Source of the DNA: Bradyrhizobium manausense
Lineage (GTDB): Bacteria; Pseudomonadota; Alphaproteobacteria; Rhizobiales; Xanthobacteraceae
Length of the DNA stretch: 41,062 bases
Assembly (NCBI RefSeq): GCF_001440035.1
Contig: NZ_LJYG01000047.1
Coordinates: 106,271-147,332, forward strand
Direction of reading: 5' to 3'
Part shown: positions 8,204 through 15,946 of the stretch, piece by piece
Numbering within the stretch: position 1 is the stretch's first letter
Layout: each line of letters begins with the position of its first letter
Program-made: the position numbers and the translations under genes
The notes under the pieces: generated by a model
Told to the model about the DNA's origin: nothing
The model's database searches: none
Seen by the model: the letters and a program-made list of their open reading frames with translations, nothing else

Positions 8204-9534
8204 GCACGATGACGGTTGGCGGGACCAAGGCGGCCGCGACCAAGACTGTCCGGGACTCCATCCGGTTTCATCTGATGCTTGGGCTTGGAACCGTGGCGTT
8301 CCTCGCCGTCGGTCTCGGCGGCTGGGCCTCGACGGTGCTGATCTCAGGCGCGCTGATCGCGCCGGGCCAGGTCGTGGTCGAATCCAATGTCAAGAAGGTG
8401 CAGCATCCGACCGGCGGCGTGGTCGGCGAGGTGCGCGCCCGCGACGGCGACGTGGTCAAGGCGGGCGACATCGTGGTGCGGCTCGACGACACCGTGACCA
8501 AGGCCAACCTCGCCATCGTCGTCAAGAACCTCGACGCGGCGCAGGCGCGTGCGGCACGGCTTCAGGCCGAGCAGCGCGGTCTCGACAAGATCGAGTTTCC
8601 GCAAGCGCTGCTTGACCGCCGTGACGATCCTGATGTCAAGGCGCTGCTCTCCGCCGAAACCAAGCTGTTCGAGGTCCGTGTCAACGGCCGTGCAGGCCAG
8701 AAGGCGCAGCTGCGCGAGCGCATCCAGCAGCTCAACGAGGAGATCGAAGGTCTCTCCGCGCAGGAGAAAGCCAAGGACAGGGAGATCGCGCTGGTACAGC
8801 AGGAGCTCACCGGCGTCCGCGATCTCTATGACAAGCATCTGGTGCAGATCTCGCGCCTGACCACGCTGGAGCGCGACTCGGCCCGCCTCAACGGCGAGCG
8901 CGCCCAGTACGTCGCCTCGCGGGCCCAGGCCAAGGGCAAGATCACCGAGACCGAATTGCAGATCATCCAGGTCGACAAGGACATGGTGAGCGAGGTCTCC
9001 AAGGATCTGCGTGAGACCAACGACAAGAGCGGCGAGCTGATCGAGCGCAAGGTCGCGGCCGAGGACCAGCTCCGCCGCGTCGACATTCGCGCTCCGCAGG
9101 ACGGCATGGTGCTGCAATCGACGGTGCACACCGTCGGCGGCGTCGTCACCGCCGGCGACACCTTGATGCTGATCGTGCCGCAGACCGACGATCTCCAGGT
9201 CGAGGCCAAGGTCAATCCGGTCGATATCGACAAGCTGCAGATCGGCCAGAAAACGCTGCTGCGTCTGTCCGCCTTCAACCAGCGCACCACGCCGGAGCTC
9301 AACGGCGTCGTCAGCCGCGTCTCGCCAGACGTCACCACCGACCAGCGCACGGGCCAGAGCTACTATACCATCCGCGTCTCGATGTCGGCGGAAGAGGTCG
9401 CCAAGCTCGGCGATTCCAAGCTGATCCCCGGCATGCCGGTGGAGGCGTTCGTGCAGACCGGCGACCGCACGATGCTGTCCTACCTCTTGAAGCCGCTGCA
9501 CGACCAGTTCATGCGGGCGTTCCGGGAGAAGTGA
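8200..9534 (+). CDS. HlyD-family type I secretion adaptor (PrtE-like)
   Basis: Periplasmic membrane-fusion subunit, 444 residues. A short cytoplasmic N-terminus leads into one membrane segment (about 28-50), a first lipoyl half-motif (around KVQHPTGGVVGEV), a long coiled coil (about 110-290, rich in Glu, Lys, Gln and Leu), the second lipoyl half (RAPQDGMVLQSTVHTVGG), and a C-terminal beta-barrel part with VEAKVNPVDIDKLQIGQ. It is translationally coupled to the ABC gene by an ATGA overlap. It would bridge the ABC exporter to a TolC-like outer-membrane channel encoded elsewhere. The stop codon lies within a small hairpin (9532-9551). Confidence 0.92.
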   Translation: MSTMTVGGTKAAATKTVRDSIRFHLMLGLGTVAFLAVGLGGWASTVLISGALIAPGQVVVESNVKKVQHPTGGVVGEVRARDGDVVKAGDIVVRLDDTVTKANLAIVVKNLDAAQARAARLQAEQRGLDKIEFPQALLDRRDDPDVKALLSAETKLFEVRVNGRAGQKAQLRERIQQLNEEIEGLSAQEKAKDREIALVQQELTGVRDLYDKHLVQISRLTTLERDSARLNGERAQYVASRAQAKGKITETELQIIQVDKDMVSEVSKDLRETNDKSGELIERKVAAEDQLRRVDIRAPQDGMVLQSTVHTVGGVVTAGDTLMLIVPQTDDLQVEAKVNPVDIDKLQIGQKTLLRLSAFNQRTTPELNGVVSRVSPDVTTDQRTGQSYYTIRVSMSAEEVAKLGDSKLIPGMPVEAFVQTGDRTMLSYLLKPLHDQFMRAFREK

Positions 9535-9551
9535 CACGCGAAAGCGTGTCA
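9532..9551 (+). terminator. GAAA-tetraloop hairpin spanning the adaptor stop codon
   Basis: TGACACGC (9532-9539) and GCGTGTCA (9544-9551) form a perfect 8-bp stem with a GAAA loop. The stem begins with the TGA stop codon itself. No T-run follows, so it may be a weak terminator, a 3' stabilising structure, or the edge of the following repeat. Confidence 0.4.
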
Positions 9552-9603
9552 TCCCGGAACGCGCTTAGCGCGCATCCGGGATCTGGAGCGGCAAGCTCGA
9601 TTT

Positions 9604-9695
9604 CGTAGGGTGGGTTAGGCGAAGCCGTAACCCACAACTACTCCATCCGCTGAAGCAGAAGCGGTGGGTTACGCTGTGCTAACCCCACCCTACGG
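9604..9695. repeat. GTAGGGTGGGTTAG inverted repeat
   Basis: CGTAGGGTGGGTTAG at 9604-9618 is mirrored by CTAACCCCACCCTACG near 9679-9694, with inner arms GTAACCCAC and GTGGGTTAC. Further versions occur at 31721-31863 and 34553-34609, so this is a dispersed family. It lies between the secretion genes and AMP nucleosidase. Confidence 0.8.
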
Positions 9696-9750
9696 CACCT
9701 GCTTCTTTGCTATAGTTCGACTCACGTTCCCAAAACCCGCCGGTCGAACA

Positions 9751-11220
9751 ATGCAGTCTCCACCATCCATCGCCACCAAATCCTTCTCCGACGCATCCGC
9801 GGCCGTCGCCCGCCTCGAAGAGATCTACGAGCGCAACACCAAATTCCTGCGCGACCGGTTCGAGGCCTATGTCTCCGGTGAAGCGATCACGACGCGGGTG
9901 CGGGCTTATTATCCGTTTGTCCGTCTCACCACCGCGACGCATGCGCGGCTGGATTCGCGTCTCTCCTACGGTTTTGTCGCCGGTCCCGGCGTGCACGAGA
10001 CCAGCGTGACGCGGCCGGATCTGTTCCGGGCCTATCTCACCGAGCAGATCGGCCTGCTGATCCAGAACCATGGCGTGCCCGTCGAGATCGGTGAATCCGC
10101 CGAGCCGATCCCGATTCACTTCGCCTATCGCCGCGATATCAACATCGAGGCGGCCATCACCACCAGCGAGAACTCGCCGGTGACGCGATCGCTGCGCGAC
10201 GCGTTCGACGTGCCTGTTCTCGCCACCATGGACGATTCCATCGCCGACGGCACGTTCCAGCTTCAGGCAGGTGCGCCCGAGCCGCTCTCGCTGTTCCGCG
10301 CCGCCCGCGTCGACTACTCGCTGCGCCGGCTCTACCACTACACCGGCACGGACCCCGAGCATTTCCAGAACTTTGTGATCTTCACCAACTACCAGTTCTA
10401 TGTCGATGCCTTCGCGCAAGCGTGCCAGCAGCGGCTCCAGTCCGGCGAAGCCGGGCTCGACGCGTTCGTTGCGCCCGGCAACGTCGTCACGCGCGGCGAC
10501 GGGAGCACGACCGGGGTCGCGCCTGCGCGCACGCCGAACATGCCGGCCTTCCATCTGGTCGCGCCTGATTATCGCGGCATCACGCTGATCAATATCGGCA
10601 CCGGTCCCTCCAATGCGCGCAATGTCACCGATCACGTCGCGGTGCTGCGGCCGCATGCCTGGCTGATGCTCGGGCACTGCGCGGGCTTGCGCAACACGCA
10701 GCGGCTCGGCGATTACGTGCTTGCGCATGGCTATGTGCGCGAGGACCACGTGCTCGATCGCGAGTTGCCGCCGTGGGTGCCGATCCCGGCGCTGGCCGAG
10801 ATGCAGGTCGCGCTGGAGCAAGCGGTTGAGGACGTCACGGGTCTGGAAGGTTTCGAGCTCAAGCGATTGATGCGCACCGGTACGGTCGCCAGCGTCGACA
10901 ACCGCAATTGGGAAATCTCCGGCCCAGAGGTCATCCGCCGCCTGTCACAATCGCGCGCCGTCGCGCTCGATATGGAATCGGCTGCGATCGCCGCCAACGG
11001 TTACCGCTTCCGCGTGCCCTACGGCACGCTGCTCTGCGTCTCCGACAAGCCGCTCCACGGCGAGATCAAGCTCGCGGGCATGGCCAGCGAATTCTATCGC
11101 GCCCGGGTCGGCCAGCATCTCGAGATCGGCCTGAAGGCGCTCGAGCGGCTCAAGCAGCAGGAATCGGAGCGGCTGCATTCGCGCAAGCTTCGTAGCTTTG
11201 CCGAGGTCGCGTTCCAGTAA
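9751..11220 (+). CDS. amn: AMP nucleosidase
   Basis: Cytoplasmic enzyme that splits AMP into adenine and ribose 5-phosphate, part of purine salvage. The protein is 489 residues from ATG 9751, matching the family length of about 480-490. The N-terminal half is the AMP-nucleosidase-specific domain; the C-terminal half is a nucleoside-phosphorylase fold with DMESAAIAANGYRFRVPYG and VSDKPLHGEIK. The frame is open for 29 codons more upstream, but that part is translated from the repeat and is not family-like. The Shine-Dalgarno before 9751 is poor. It seems to be monocistronic, with a repeat on its left side. Confidence 0.92.
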   Translation: MQSPPSIATKSFSDASAAVARLEEIYERNTKFLRDRFEAYVSGEAITTRVRAYYPFVRLTTATHARLDSRLSYGFVAGPGVHETSVTRPDLFRAYLTEQIGLLIQNHGVPVEIGESAEPIPIHFAYRRDINIEAAITTSENSPVTRSLRDAFDVPVLATMDDSIADGTFQLQAGAPEPLSLFRAARVDYSLRRLYHYTGTDPEHFQNFVIFTNYQFYVDAFAQACQQRLQSGEAGLDAFVAPGNVVTRGDGSTTGVAPARTPNMPAFHLVAPDYRGITLINIGTGPSNARNVTDHVAVLRPHAWLMLGHCAGLRNTQRLGDYVLAHGYVREDHVLDRELPPWVPIPALAEMQVALEQAVEDVTGLEGFELKRLMRTGTVASVDNRNWEISGPEVIRRLSQSRAVALDMESAAIAANGYRFRVPYGTLLCVSDKPLHGEIKLAGMASEFYRARVGQHLEIGLKALERLKQQESERLHSRKLRSFAEVAFQ

Positions 11221-11367
11221 ATCGATCAGAGCTGCCCCCAACAACGGCAGCACGCTTGTCGTGCCGAGCTCGTCGTATGCCCGCGTGCGTGCCCGCGGGA
11301 ATATCCCTGCCGAAGCAGGGTTATCATCTCGTCCGGGGCGTGTTCGAGCAGATATCAGGAGACCACA

Positions 11368-11997
11368 ATGGTCAGTCCGATCATCAGGCTTGCCGTTCGC
11401 GGCGCGTATCTTGCGGCGCTCACTGCCATGGCCGGATCTGCACCTGTCTGGGCAGCAGGTGGCGGAGGTGGCGGCGGAGGCGGTGGAGGTGGAGGCGGGA
11501 TGGATCCCTTCGCCCACCCCTCTTCCAGCCAGAGTACGCCGGCCCCGACCTATCCGTCGCGCAGCGGCACCAAAGCCACACAGAAGGGCAAGAAGGCCAA
11601 TAACCAGTCGAGTATCGATGATCCGGCCTTTGCCGCAGGCTACCGCGTGGCCTACGACACCATCTATGAGCGCAACGACTACCTTGCGGCGATCGCGCAG
11701 TTGAAGTCACTCGGCCACGACGACAATGCGAATGTCGCCAATCTGATCGGTTACTCCTACCGCAAGCTCGGTGACTACAAGCAATCGCAGGTCTGGTACG
11801 AGCACGCGCTGAAGATCGACCCGAACCACGTGCTAACCTGGCAATATTATGGCCTGTGGCAGCTCGAGCAGGGCAATCGCGAGCAAGCGATGTTCCATCT
11901 CAACCGGATCGCGGCCATTTGCGGGACGGATTGCGACGAGTACAAGTCACTGGCAGCAGCACTGGACAAGCCCACCGGTACAGCTCTCGCCTACTGA
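11368..11997 (+). CDS. Exported TPR protein with a polyglycine tract
   Basis: A 209-residue protein with a Sec-type signal peptide (about residues 1-31, ending APVWA-A), followed at once by 14 consecutive glycines and then a Pro/Ser/Thr-rich linker. The C-terminal half holds tetratricopeptide-like helices, for example IGYSYRKLGDYKQSQVWYEH and the following ALKIDP, and ends with a Cys pair in CGTDC. TPR repeats normally bind other proteins; here the likely place is the periplasm. AGGAGACCAC lies before the ATG. The glycine tract is encoded by mixed GGN codons and contains GGAGGTGGAGGCGGG directly before an in-frame ATG at 11500, a possible internal start. I do not recognise a specific function. 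Confidence 0.8.
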   Translation: MVSPIIRLAVRGAYLAALTAMAGSAPVWAAGGGGGGGGGGGGGGMDPFAHPSSSQSTPAPTYPSRSGTKATQKGKKANNQSSIDDPAFAAGYRVAYDTIYERNDYLAAIAQLKSLGHDDNANVANLIGYSYRKLGDYKQSQVWYEHALKIDPNHVLTWQYYGLWQLEQGNREQAMFHLNRIAAICGTDCDEYKSLAAALDKPTGTALAY

Positions 11998-12049
11998 AGC
12001 CTGTGAGCCGACTGCCAGCTGTGGGGTGACAAGTCCGGCGAATTTCAGC

Positions 12050-12079
12050 ATTGTCCCGTTCGGGGGCGAACGGGACAAT
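12050..12079. promoter_or_regulatory. Perfect 13-bp inverted repeat just before the DUF1488 start
   Basis: ATTGTCCCGTTCG (12050-12062) and CGAACGGGACAAT (12067-12079) pair perfectly around a GGGG loop. The right arm ends 3 nt before the ATG at 12083 and contains the only ribosome-binding-like bases (CGGGA). In RNA the hairpin would hide the start region. As DNA it could be an operator, or a terminator for the TPR gene, although no T-run follows. Confidence 0.6.
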
Positions 12080-12082
12080 TGC

Positions 12083-12358
12083 ATGCCGCTGACGCGCGAC
12101 AGGATCATCGGCCATGACCTCGAACGTCTGGCCTTCCGCTTCACCATGCTCAACGATGGTGACGTTGTGGATTGCCAGATCAGCGACGCCGCGATGGACG
12201 AGCTCGCGGGCATGCAGGGCACCGAAAGCAGCGCCCGGCAAGCGCAGTTCTTGTCCTTGCGCGAAACCATCGAGCGGATCGCGTCAGATCTCTATGACGA
12301 GGCGCCGCGGTTCAAAGGCCATGTGGTGCGAATTTTTGTGCGCCATTTGGGACGGTGA
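12083..12358 (+). CDS. DUF1488 family protein
   Basis: A 91-residue cytoplasmic protein. The pattern (MPLTRD near the start, then LAFRFTMLNDGDVVDCQIS, then a helical C-terminal half) resembles DUF1488 proteins, which are small, common in Rhizobiales and of unknown function. ATG 12083 is chosen because the family begins at this MPLTR-type motif; the frame is open upstream but overlaps the TPR gene. A strong hairpin ends 3 nt before the start, which hints at translational control. A dispersed repeat follows the gene. Confidence 0.65.
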   Translation: MPLTRDRIIGHDLERLAFRFTMLNDGDVVDCQISDAAMDELAGMQGTESSARQAQFLSLRETIERIASDLYDEAPRFKGHVVRIFVRHLGR

Positions 12359-12392
12359 GGTCGGTCCTTGCCTCGAGCAATAGTGCCTCTCC

Positions 12393-12443
12393 GTCATCCT
12401 GAGGTGCTCCCCTTGCACCGCAAGGGGAGCCTCGAAGGACGAC
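12393..12443. repeat. GTCATCCTGAGG-type palindromic repeat
   Basis: GTCATCCTGAGGTGCTCC starts the element and CCTCGAAGGACGAC ends it. The core hairpin is GCTCCCCTTG (12406-12415) with CAAGGGGAGC (12421-12430). It sits between two converging genes (DUF1488 and the CinA-domain gene) and may also stop transcription. Confidence 0.7.
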
Positions 12444-12473
12444 GGAACTGAACGCGTGGTCGCTGGCAACCGT

Positions 12474-12956
12474 TCACCCCTCCAGCTTCCTCAACAACAA
12501 CTTCAGCGCCGTCGCCGCGAACATCTGCATATTGGCGAGGCGATCATTGCTGCCCGTCTCCAGTGTCATCACCTGCGTTGCGGGCCCCGCGACCGCCATG
12601 CAGCTGTGGCCGGCGGCATCGCCGTAGCGGTTGCCGGTCGGGCCGGCTGCGCCGGTCTCGGACAGGCCCCAGTCGGAGCCGAAGCGGCTGCGCATCTGCT
12701 CGGCGAGGAATTTTGCGTAGGGCTCCGAGGATGAGCGCAAGCCTTTCATCCCCTCGTCTGAAATATCCATCAGCACGCGTCTGGCGTCGCGGGTGTAGAC
12801 CACGGCGCCGCCGAGGAAATAGGCGGAGGCGCCGGGCACCGCGAGCAGGCTTGCCGCGATCAGGCCGCCGGCCGAGGATTCCGCAACCGCAATCGTCTGT
12901 TTGCGCGCGATCAGTTTCGCTGCCACCTGTTCCGCAATGCCGACGAGTTCTTTCAT
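12474..12956 (-). CDS. CinA C-terminal domain protein (PncC-like nicotinamide-nucleotide amidase)
   Basis: A 160-residue stand-alone CinA C-terminal domain. In this family the domain deamidates nicotinamide mononucleotide to nicotinate mononucleotide in NAD recycling. The motif AESSAGGLIAASLLAVPGAS (from about residue 25) corresponds to the usual AES-C-TGG region with its catalytic serine, and ETGAAGPTGNRYGDAAG to the second conserved loop. Both deviate a little from the common form: SA replaces CT, and there are changes in the glycine-rich loop. The start ATG at 12956 follows GGGGGAGAGG closely. It is divergent from the amidohydrolase genes. Confidence 0.85.
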   Translation of the reverse strand: MKELVGIAEQVAAKLIARKQTIAVAESSAGGLIAASLLAVPGASAYFLGGAVVYTRDARRVLMDISDEGMKGLRSSSEPYAKFLAEQMRSRFGSDWGLSETGAAGPTGNRYGDAAGHSCMAVAGPATQVMTLETGSNDRLANMQMFAATALKLLLRKLEG

Positions 12957-13150
12957 CCTCTCCCCCTTGTTCCCTTCGCAACCGAGCTCAGCCTTCCTAG
13001 CATATGACAGCAGCGGTGGCCGAGTTGCGGGCGAGGGGCAGGCCTGCTTGAATGGCTACAAGGCGGAGCGGCGAAGAGCCGCCCGCGAACGGAGCGGCCA
13101 AGCGCCGCCCCACGACGAGACCGACGAGGAAACGTGAGAAGGGAGACGTC

Positions 13151-14209
13151 ATGGCGTCCCTGATCGCCGGTGGGGTGGATTGCGATGTTCATCCAGCCGT
13201 GCCGCATCTGACCAGCCTGCTGCCCTATCTGAACGATTATTGGCGCGACCAAGTGACGACGCGCGGCATGGTCGACCTCGTTTCGCAATCCTATCCGAAG
13301 AATTCGCCGATCGTGGCGCGACCCGATTGGCGTCCCGAGACCGGCAAGCCCGGCGAAAGCCTTGAGGACATGCAGCGCCATGTGCTCGATCCCTTCCAGC
13401 TCAGCTGCGCCATCTGCAATCCGCTTTACGGTGTGCAGATGGTGTTCTCGGAGGACATGCAGGCCGCCTTCTGCCGCGCGCTGAATGAATGGCTCGCCAG
13501 GGAATGGCTCGATCGTGACTCCCGGCTGCGCGGCTCGATCGTGATCCCGACGCAAAGCATCGAGAAATCCGTCGCCGAAATCGAGCGGTGCGCAGAAGAC
13601 AAGCGCTTCGTGCAGGTGCTGATGCTTGTGATGGGCGACACGCCGCTCGGCAAGCGCGGGCTGTGGCCGATTTATCAGGCGGCGGAACGGCTCGACCTTC
13701 CGGTCGGCATCCACGCCGGTTCCGCCTATCACAATCCGCCGACCGCGGTCGGTTGGGGTTCCTATCACATCGAGGATTATGTCGGTCAGGCGCAGGCGTT
13801 CCAGACCCAGCTCACCAGCCTGATCGTCGAGGGCGTGTTCGCAAAATATCCGCGGCTGAAGATGGTGATGCTGGAGTCGGGCGTGTCCTGGATCTCGCCT
13901 TTTCTCTGGCGCCTGCACAAGTTCTGGCGCGGGGTGCGGATGGAGACACCTTGGGTCGATCGCGCGCCGCTGGACATTGTGCGCAGCAACATCCGCTTCT
14001 CATTACAGCCATTTGATGCGCCGCCGGAACCCGAGACATTAATTCGCCTGTTTGATCATATGCAGTCCGACGAATTGGTCCTATTCTCCACGGACTATCC
14101 GCACTGGCAGTTCGACGGCCAGGATGCGCTGCCCGAGGGTCTCACCCCTGATCTCGTGCGCAAGATCATGATCGACAATCCGCATGCTACCTATCCCCGC
14201 CTGAAATGA
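13151..14209 (+). CDS. Amidohydrolase-2 family metal-dependent hydrolase (first of a pair)
   Basis: A 352-residue TIM-barrel amidohydrolase of the type that includes decarboxylases and lactonases of aromatic acids. The metal-binding D-x-H is D12/H14 in DCDVHP; a third histidine is in VGIHAGSAYH, and the late acidic residue is in FSTDYPHWQFD. ATG 13151 is chosen because GGGAGA lies just upstream and the family motif begins 10 residues in; the open frame before it is low-complexity and Arg-rich. The next gene, 25 nt downstream, is a clear paralogue. The pair plus a Rieske gene look like one operon. The substrate cannot be named from sequence. Confidence 0.88.
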   Translation: MASLIAGGVDCDVHPAVPHLTSLLPYLNDYWRDQVTTRGMVDLVSQSYPKNSPIVARPDWRPETGKPGESLEDMQRHVLDPFQLSCAICNPLYGVQMVFSEDMQAAFCRALNEWLAREWLDRDSRLRGSIVIPTQSIEKSVAEIERCAEDKRFVQVLMLVMGDTPLGKRGLWPIYQAAERLDLPVGIHAGSAYHNPPTAVGWGSYHIEDYVGQAQAFQTQLTSLIVEGVFAKYPRLKMVMLESGVSWISPFLWRLHKFWRGVRMETPWVDRAPLDIVRSNIRFSLQPFDAPPEPETLIRLFDHMQSDELVLFSTDYPHWQFDGQDALPEGLTPDLVRKIMIDNPHATYPRLK

Positions 14210-14234
14210 GCCCGCTGCCAAAGGAGGCAAGGCG

Positions 14235-15347
14235 ATGAACATCCAGTTCCGCGAGAGCACCGAAACGTCCTCCCCCTTGACGACCAAGACCGCGATTGCA
14301 GACTGCGACATCCATCCGGCACGCGCGACCCGGACCGAGCTTTATCCCTACCTCGCCAAACGCTGGCAGCATCATCTCGAAATCTACGGCGTCCATGCCT
14401 ATCAGGGCATGATGGAAGGCCCGCCCTATCCGAAGGCCCAGCCCAACGCCTCGCGCCGCGATGCCTATCCGCCCGAAGGCGGGCCGCAGGGCTCTTCGCT
14501 CTCCTTCATGCAGAAGCAGCTGCTCGATCCCAACAATGTGCAGCTCGGTGTGCTCAATCCGCTCAACACCGGGCAGGGCATCCGCAATCACGAGCTCTCG
14601 GCGGCGCTGTGTTCCGCGATCAACGACTGGCAGATCGACAAATGGACCAGCAAGGACAAGCGCCTGAAGGCGTCCATTGTCGTGGGCAATGAGGACGGGA
14701 TGTCGGCTGCTGCGGAGATTCGCGAGCGCGCCGGCGACAAGAATTTCGTGCAGGTGCTGCTGCTCAGCCGCAATGTCGAGCCGCTCGGCCAGCGCCGCTA
14801 TTGGCCGATCTATCAAGCCGCGGAAGAGGCGGGGCTTCCGGTCGGCGTGCACGCCTTCGGCTTCGGCGGCAACCCGATCACACCATCGGGCTGGCCGTCC
14901 TATTACATCGAGGAGATGGTGGGCCACTCGCAGTGCCAGCAATCGGCGCTGGCGAGCCTGGTGCTGGAAGGTGTGTTCGACCGCTTCCCGAAGCTGAAGA
15001 TGGTGATGATCGAGGCCGGCTTCGGCTGGGCGCCGTCGCTGGCGTGGCGGCTCGACAAGGTCTGGCAGCGGCTACGCAGCGAGGTGCCGCATGTGAAGCG
15101 GCCCCCGTCCGAATATATCCGCGAGCAGGTGTGGTGGACCACGCAGCCGATGGAAGATCCCGAAAGGCGCGAGGATCTGTTCGACGTCATCAAATGGATC
15201 GGCTGGGACCGGCTGTTGTTCGCGACCGACTATCCGCATTGGGATTATGACGAGCCGTCGCGGGTGCTGCCGGCAGGCGTGAGCGAGGCCAATCGCGAAG
15301 CGTTCTATCTCGGCAATGCCAAGAAGCTGTACGGGATTGCCGCATGA
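14235..15347 (+). CDS. Amidohydrolase-2 family metal-dependent hydrolase (second of a pair)
   Basis: A 370-residue paralogue of the gene before it. Shared blocks include D-C-D-x-HP (D25/H27), KNFVQVLLLS, YWPIYQAAE, LPVGVHAFG, FPKLKMVMIEAGFGW and FATDYPHWDYD. AAAGGAGG lies about 6 nt before the ATG, a strong binding site. The last alanine codon and the TGA stop are the first bases of a dispersed repeat (15342-15386). Two paralogues side by side may form a heteromer or act on successive or alternative substrates. Confidence 0.88.
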   Translation: MNIQFRESTETSSPLTTKTAIADCDIHPARATRTELYPYLAKRWQHHLEIYGVHAYQGMMEGPPYPKAQPNASRRDAYPPEGGPQGSSLSFMQKQLLDPNNVQLGVLNPLNTGQGIRNHELSAALCSAINDWQIDKWTSKDKRLKASIVVGNEDGMSAAAEIRERAGDKNFVQVLLLSRNVEPLGQRRYWPIYQAAEEAGLPVGVHAFGFGGNPITPSGWPSYYIEEMVGHSQCQQSALASLVLEGVFDRFPKLKMVMIEAGFGWAPSLAWRLDKVWQRLRSEVPHVKRPPSEYIREQVWWTTQPMEDPERREDLFDVIKWIGWDRLLFATDYPHWDYDEPSRVLPAGVSEANREAFYLGNAKKLYGIAA

Positions 15348-15386
15348 TCCGGAAAAGTGTGAAGCGGTTTTCCGATCAGATCATGC
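15342..15386. repeat. GCATGATCCGGAAAAGTG palindromic repeat (copy 1)
   Basis: GCATGATCCGGAAAA...TTTTCCGATCAGATCATGC forms an imperfect inverted repeat. Its left end supplies the stop codon of the second amidohydrolase. Two further versions lie at 32762-32805 and 37138-37181. This palindrome type is widespread between genes in Rhizobiales. Confidence 0.8.
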
Positions 15387-15400
15387 GGAGGACTTAGAGC

Positions 15401-15814
15401 ATGGCGCGGCATGTGGTTGCCGCGGTCGATGAATTGCCGCCCGGCACGCGAAAATTTCTCGAGATCGACGGCCGGCCGATCGCGGTCTTCAACATCAAGG
15501 GCGAGTATTTCGGCCTGATGAACCGCTGCCCGCATCAGGGCGCTGCGTTGTGCGAGGGGCCGCTGATCGGCCTTGCGCAGTCAAAGGATCCCGGCGAGAT
15601 CGAGTACACCAAGCTCGGTGAGATCATCCGCTGCCCGTGGCACGGCTGGGAGTTCGACATCCGCACCGGCCAGTCCTATTGCGATCCCCGTCGCTTTCGC
15701 GTGAAAGCCTATCCCGCCCACGTCGAGCCGGGCGCAAGCGTGGTGAAGGGACCCTATGTCGCCGAGACGATTCCCGTGAAGGTCGAGAGCGACTACGTGG
15801 TGGTGGAGTTGTAG
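15401..15814 (+). CDS. Rieske [2Fe-2S] protein, ferredoxin type
   Basis: A 137-residue soluble Rieske protein. The cluster ligands are C43 and H45 in NRCPHQGA, and C78 and H81 in IRCPWHGWEF. About 32 residues separate the two motifs, longer than in many Rieske ferredoxins (often 16-20), because of an insert around residues 53-75. It has no signal peptide or membrane anchor, so a cytoplasmic electron carrier is likely. The start follows GGAGGACTTAGAGC. The gene lies 53 nt after the amidohydrolase pair across a repeat. No oxygenase or reductase partner is seen in this part of the window. It may be a regulatory or accessory electron carrier; its partner is unknown. Confidence 0.88.
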   Translation: MARHVVAAVDELPPGTRKFLEIDGRPIAVFNIKGEYFGLMNRCPHQGAALCEGPLIGLAQSKDPGEIEYTKLGEIIRCPWHGWEFDIRTGQSYCDPRRFRVKAYPAHVEPGASVVKGPYVAETIPVKVESDYVVVEL

Positions 15815-15820
15815 CTCCCT

Positions 15821-15945
15821 GTCATCCCGGGGCGATGCGAAGCATCGAGCCCGGAATCCATCGTGCGTCAGGAATGCTGGGAGAAATAGATTCTCAGGTG
15901 CGCAATTGCGCACCATAGTTCGCGCGACGCGCGCCCCGGAACGAC
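15821..15945. repeat. GTCATTCCGGGGCG-type palindromic repeat (copy 1)
   Basis: It starts GTCATCCCGGGGCGATGCGA and ends with CGCGCCCCGGAACGAC, with an inner palindrome GGTGCGCAATTGCGCACC (about 15898-15915). Related copies are at 20349-20427, 24773-24812, 35502-35603 and 39565-39638. It separates converging genes. Confidence 0.8.
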
Positions 15946-15946
15946 A

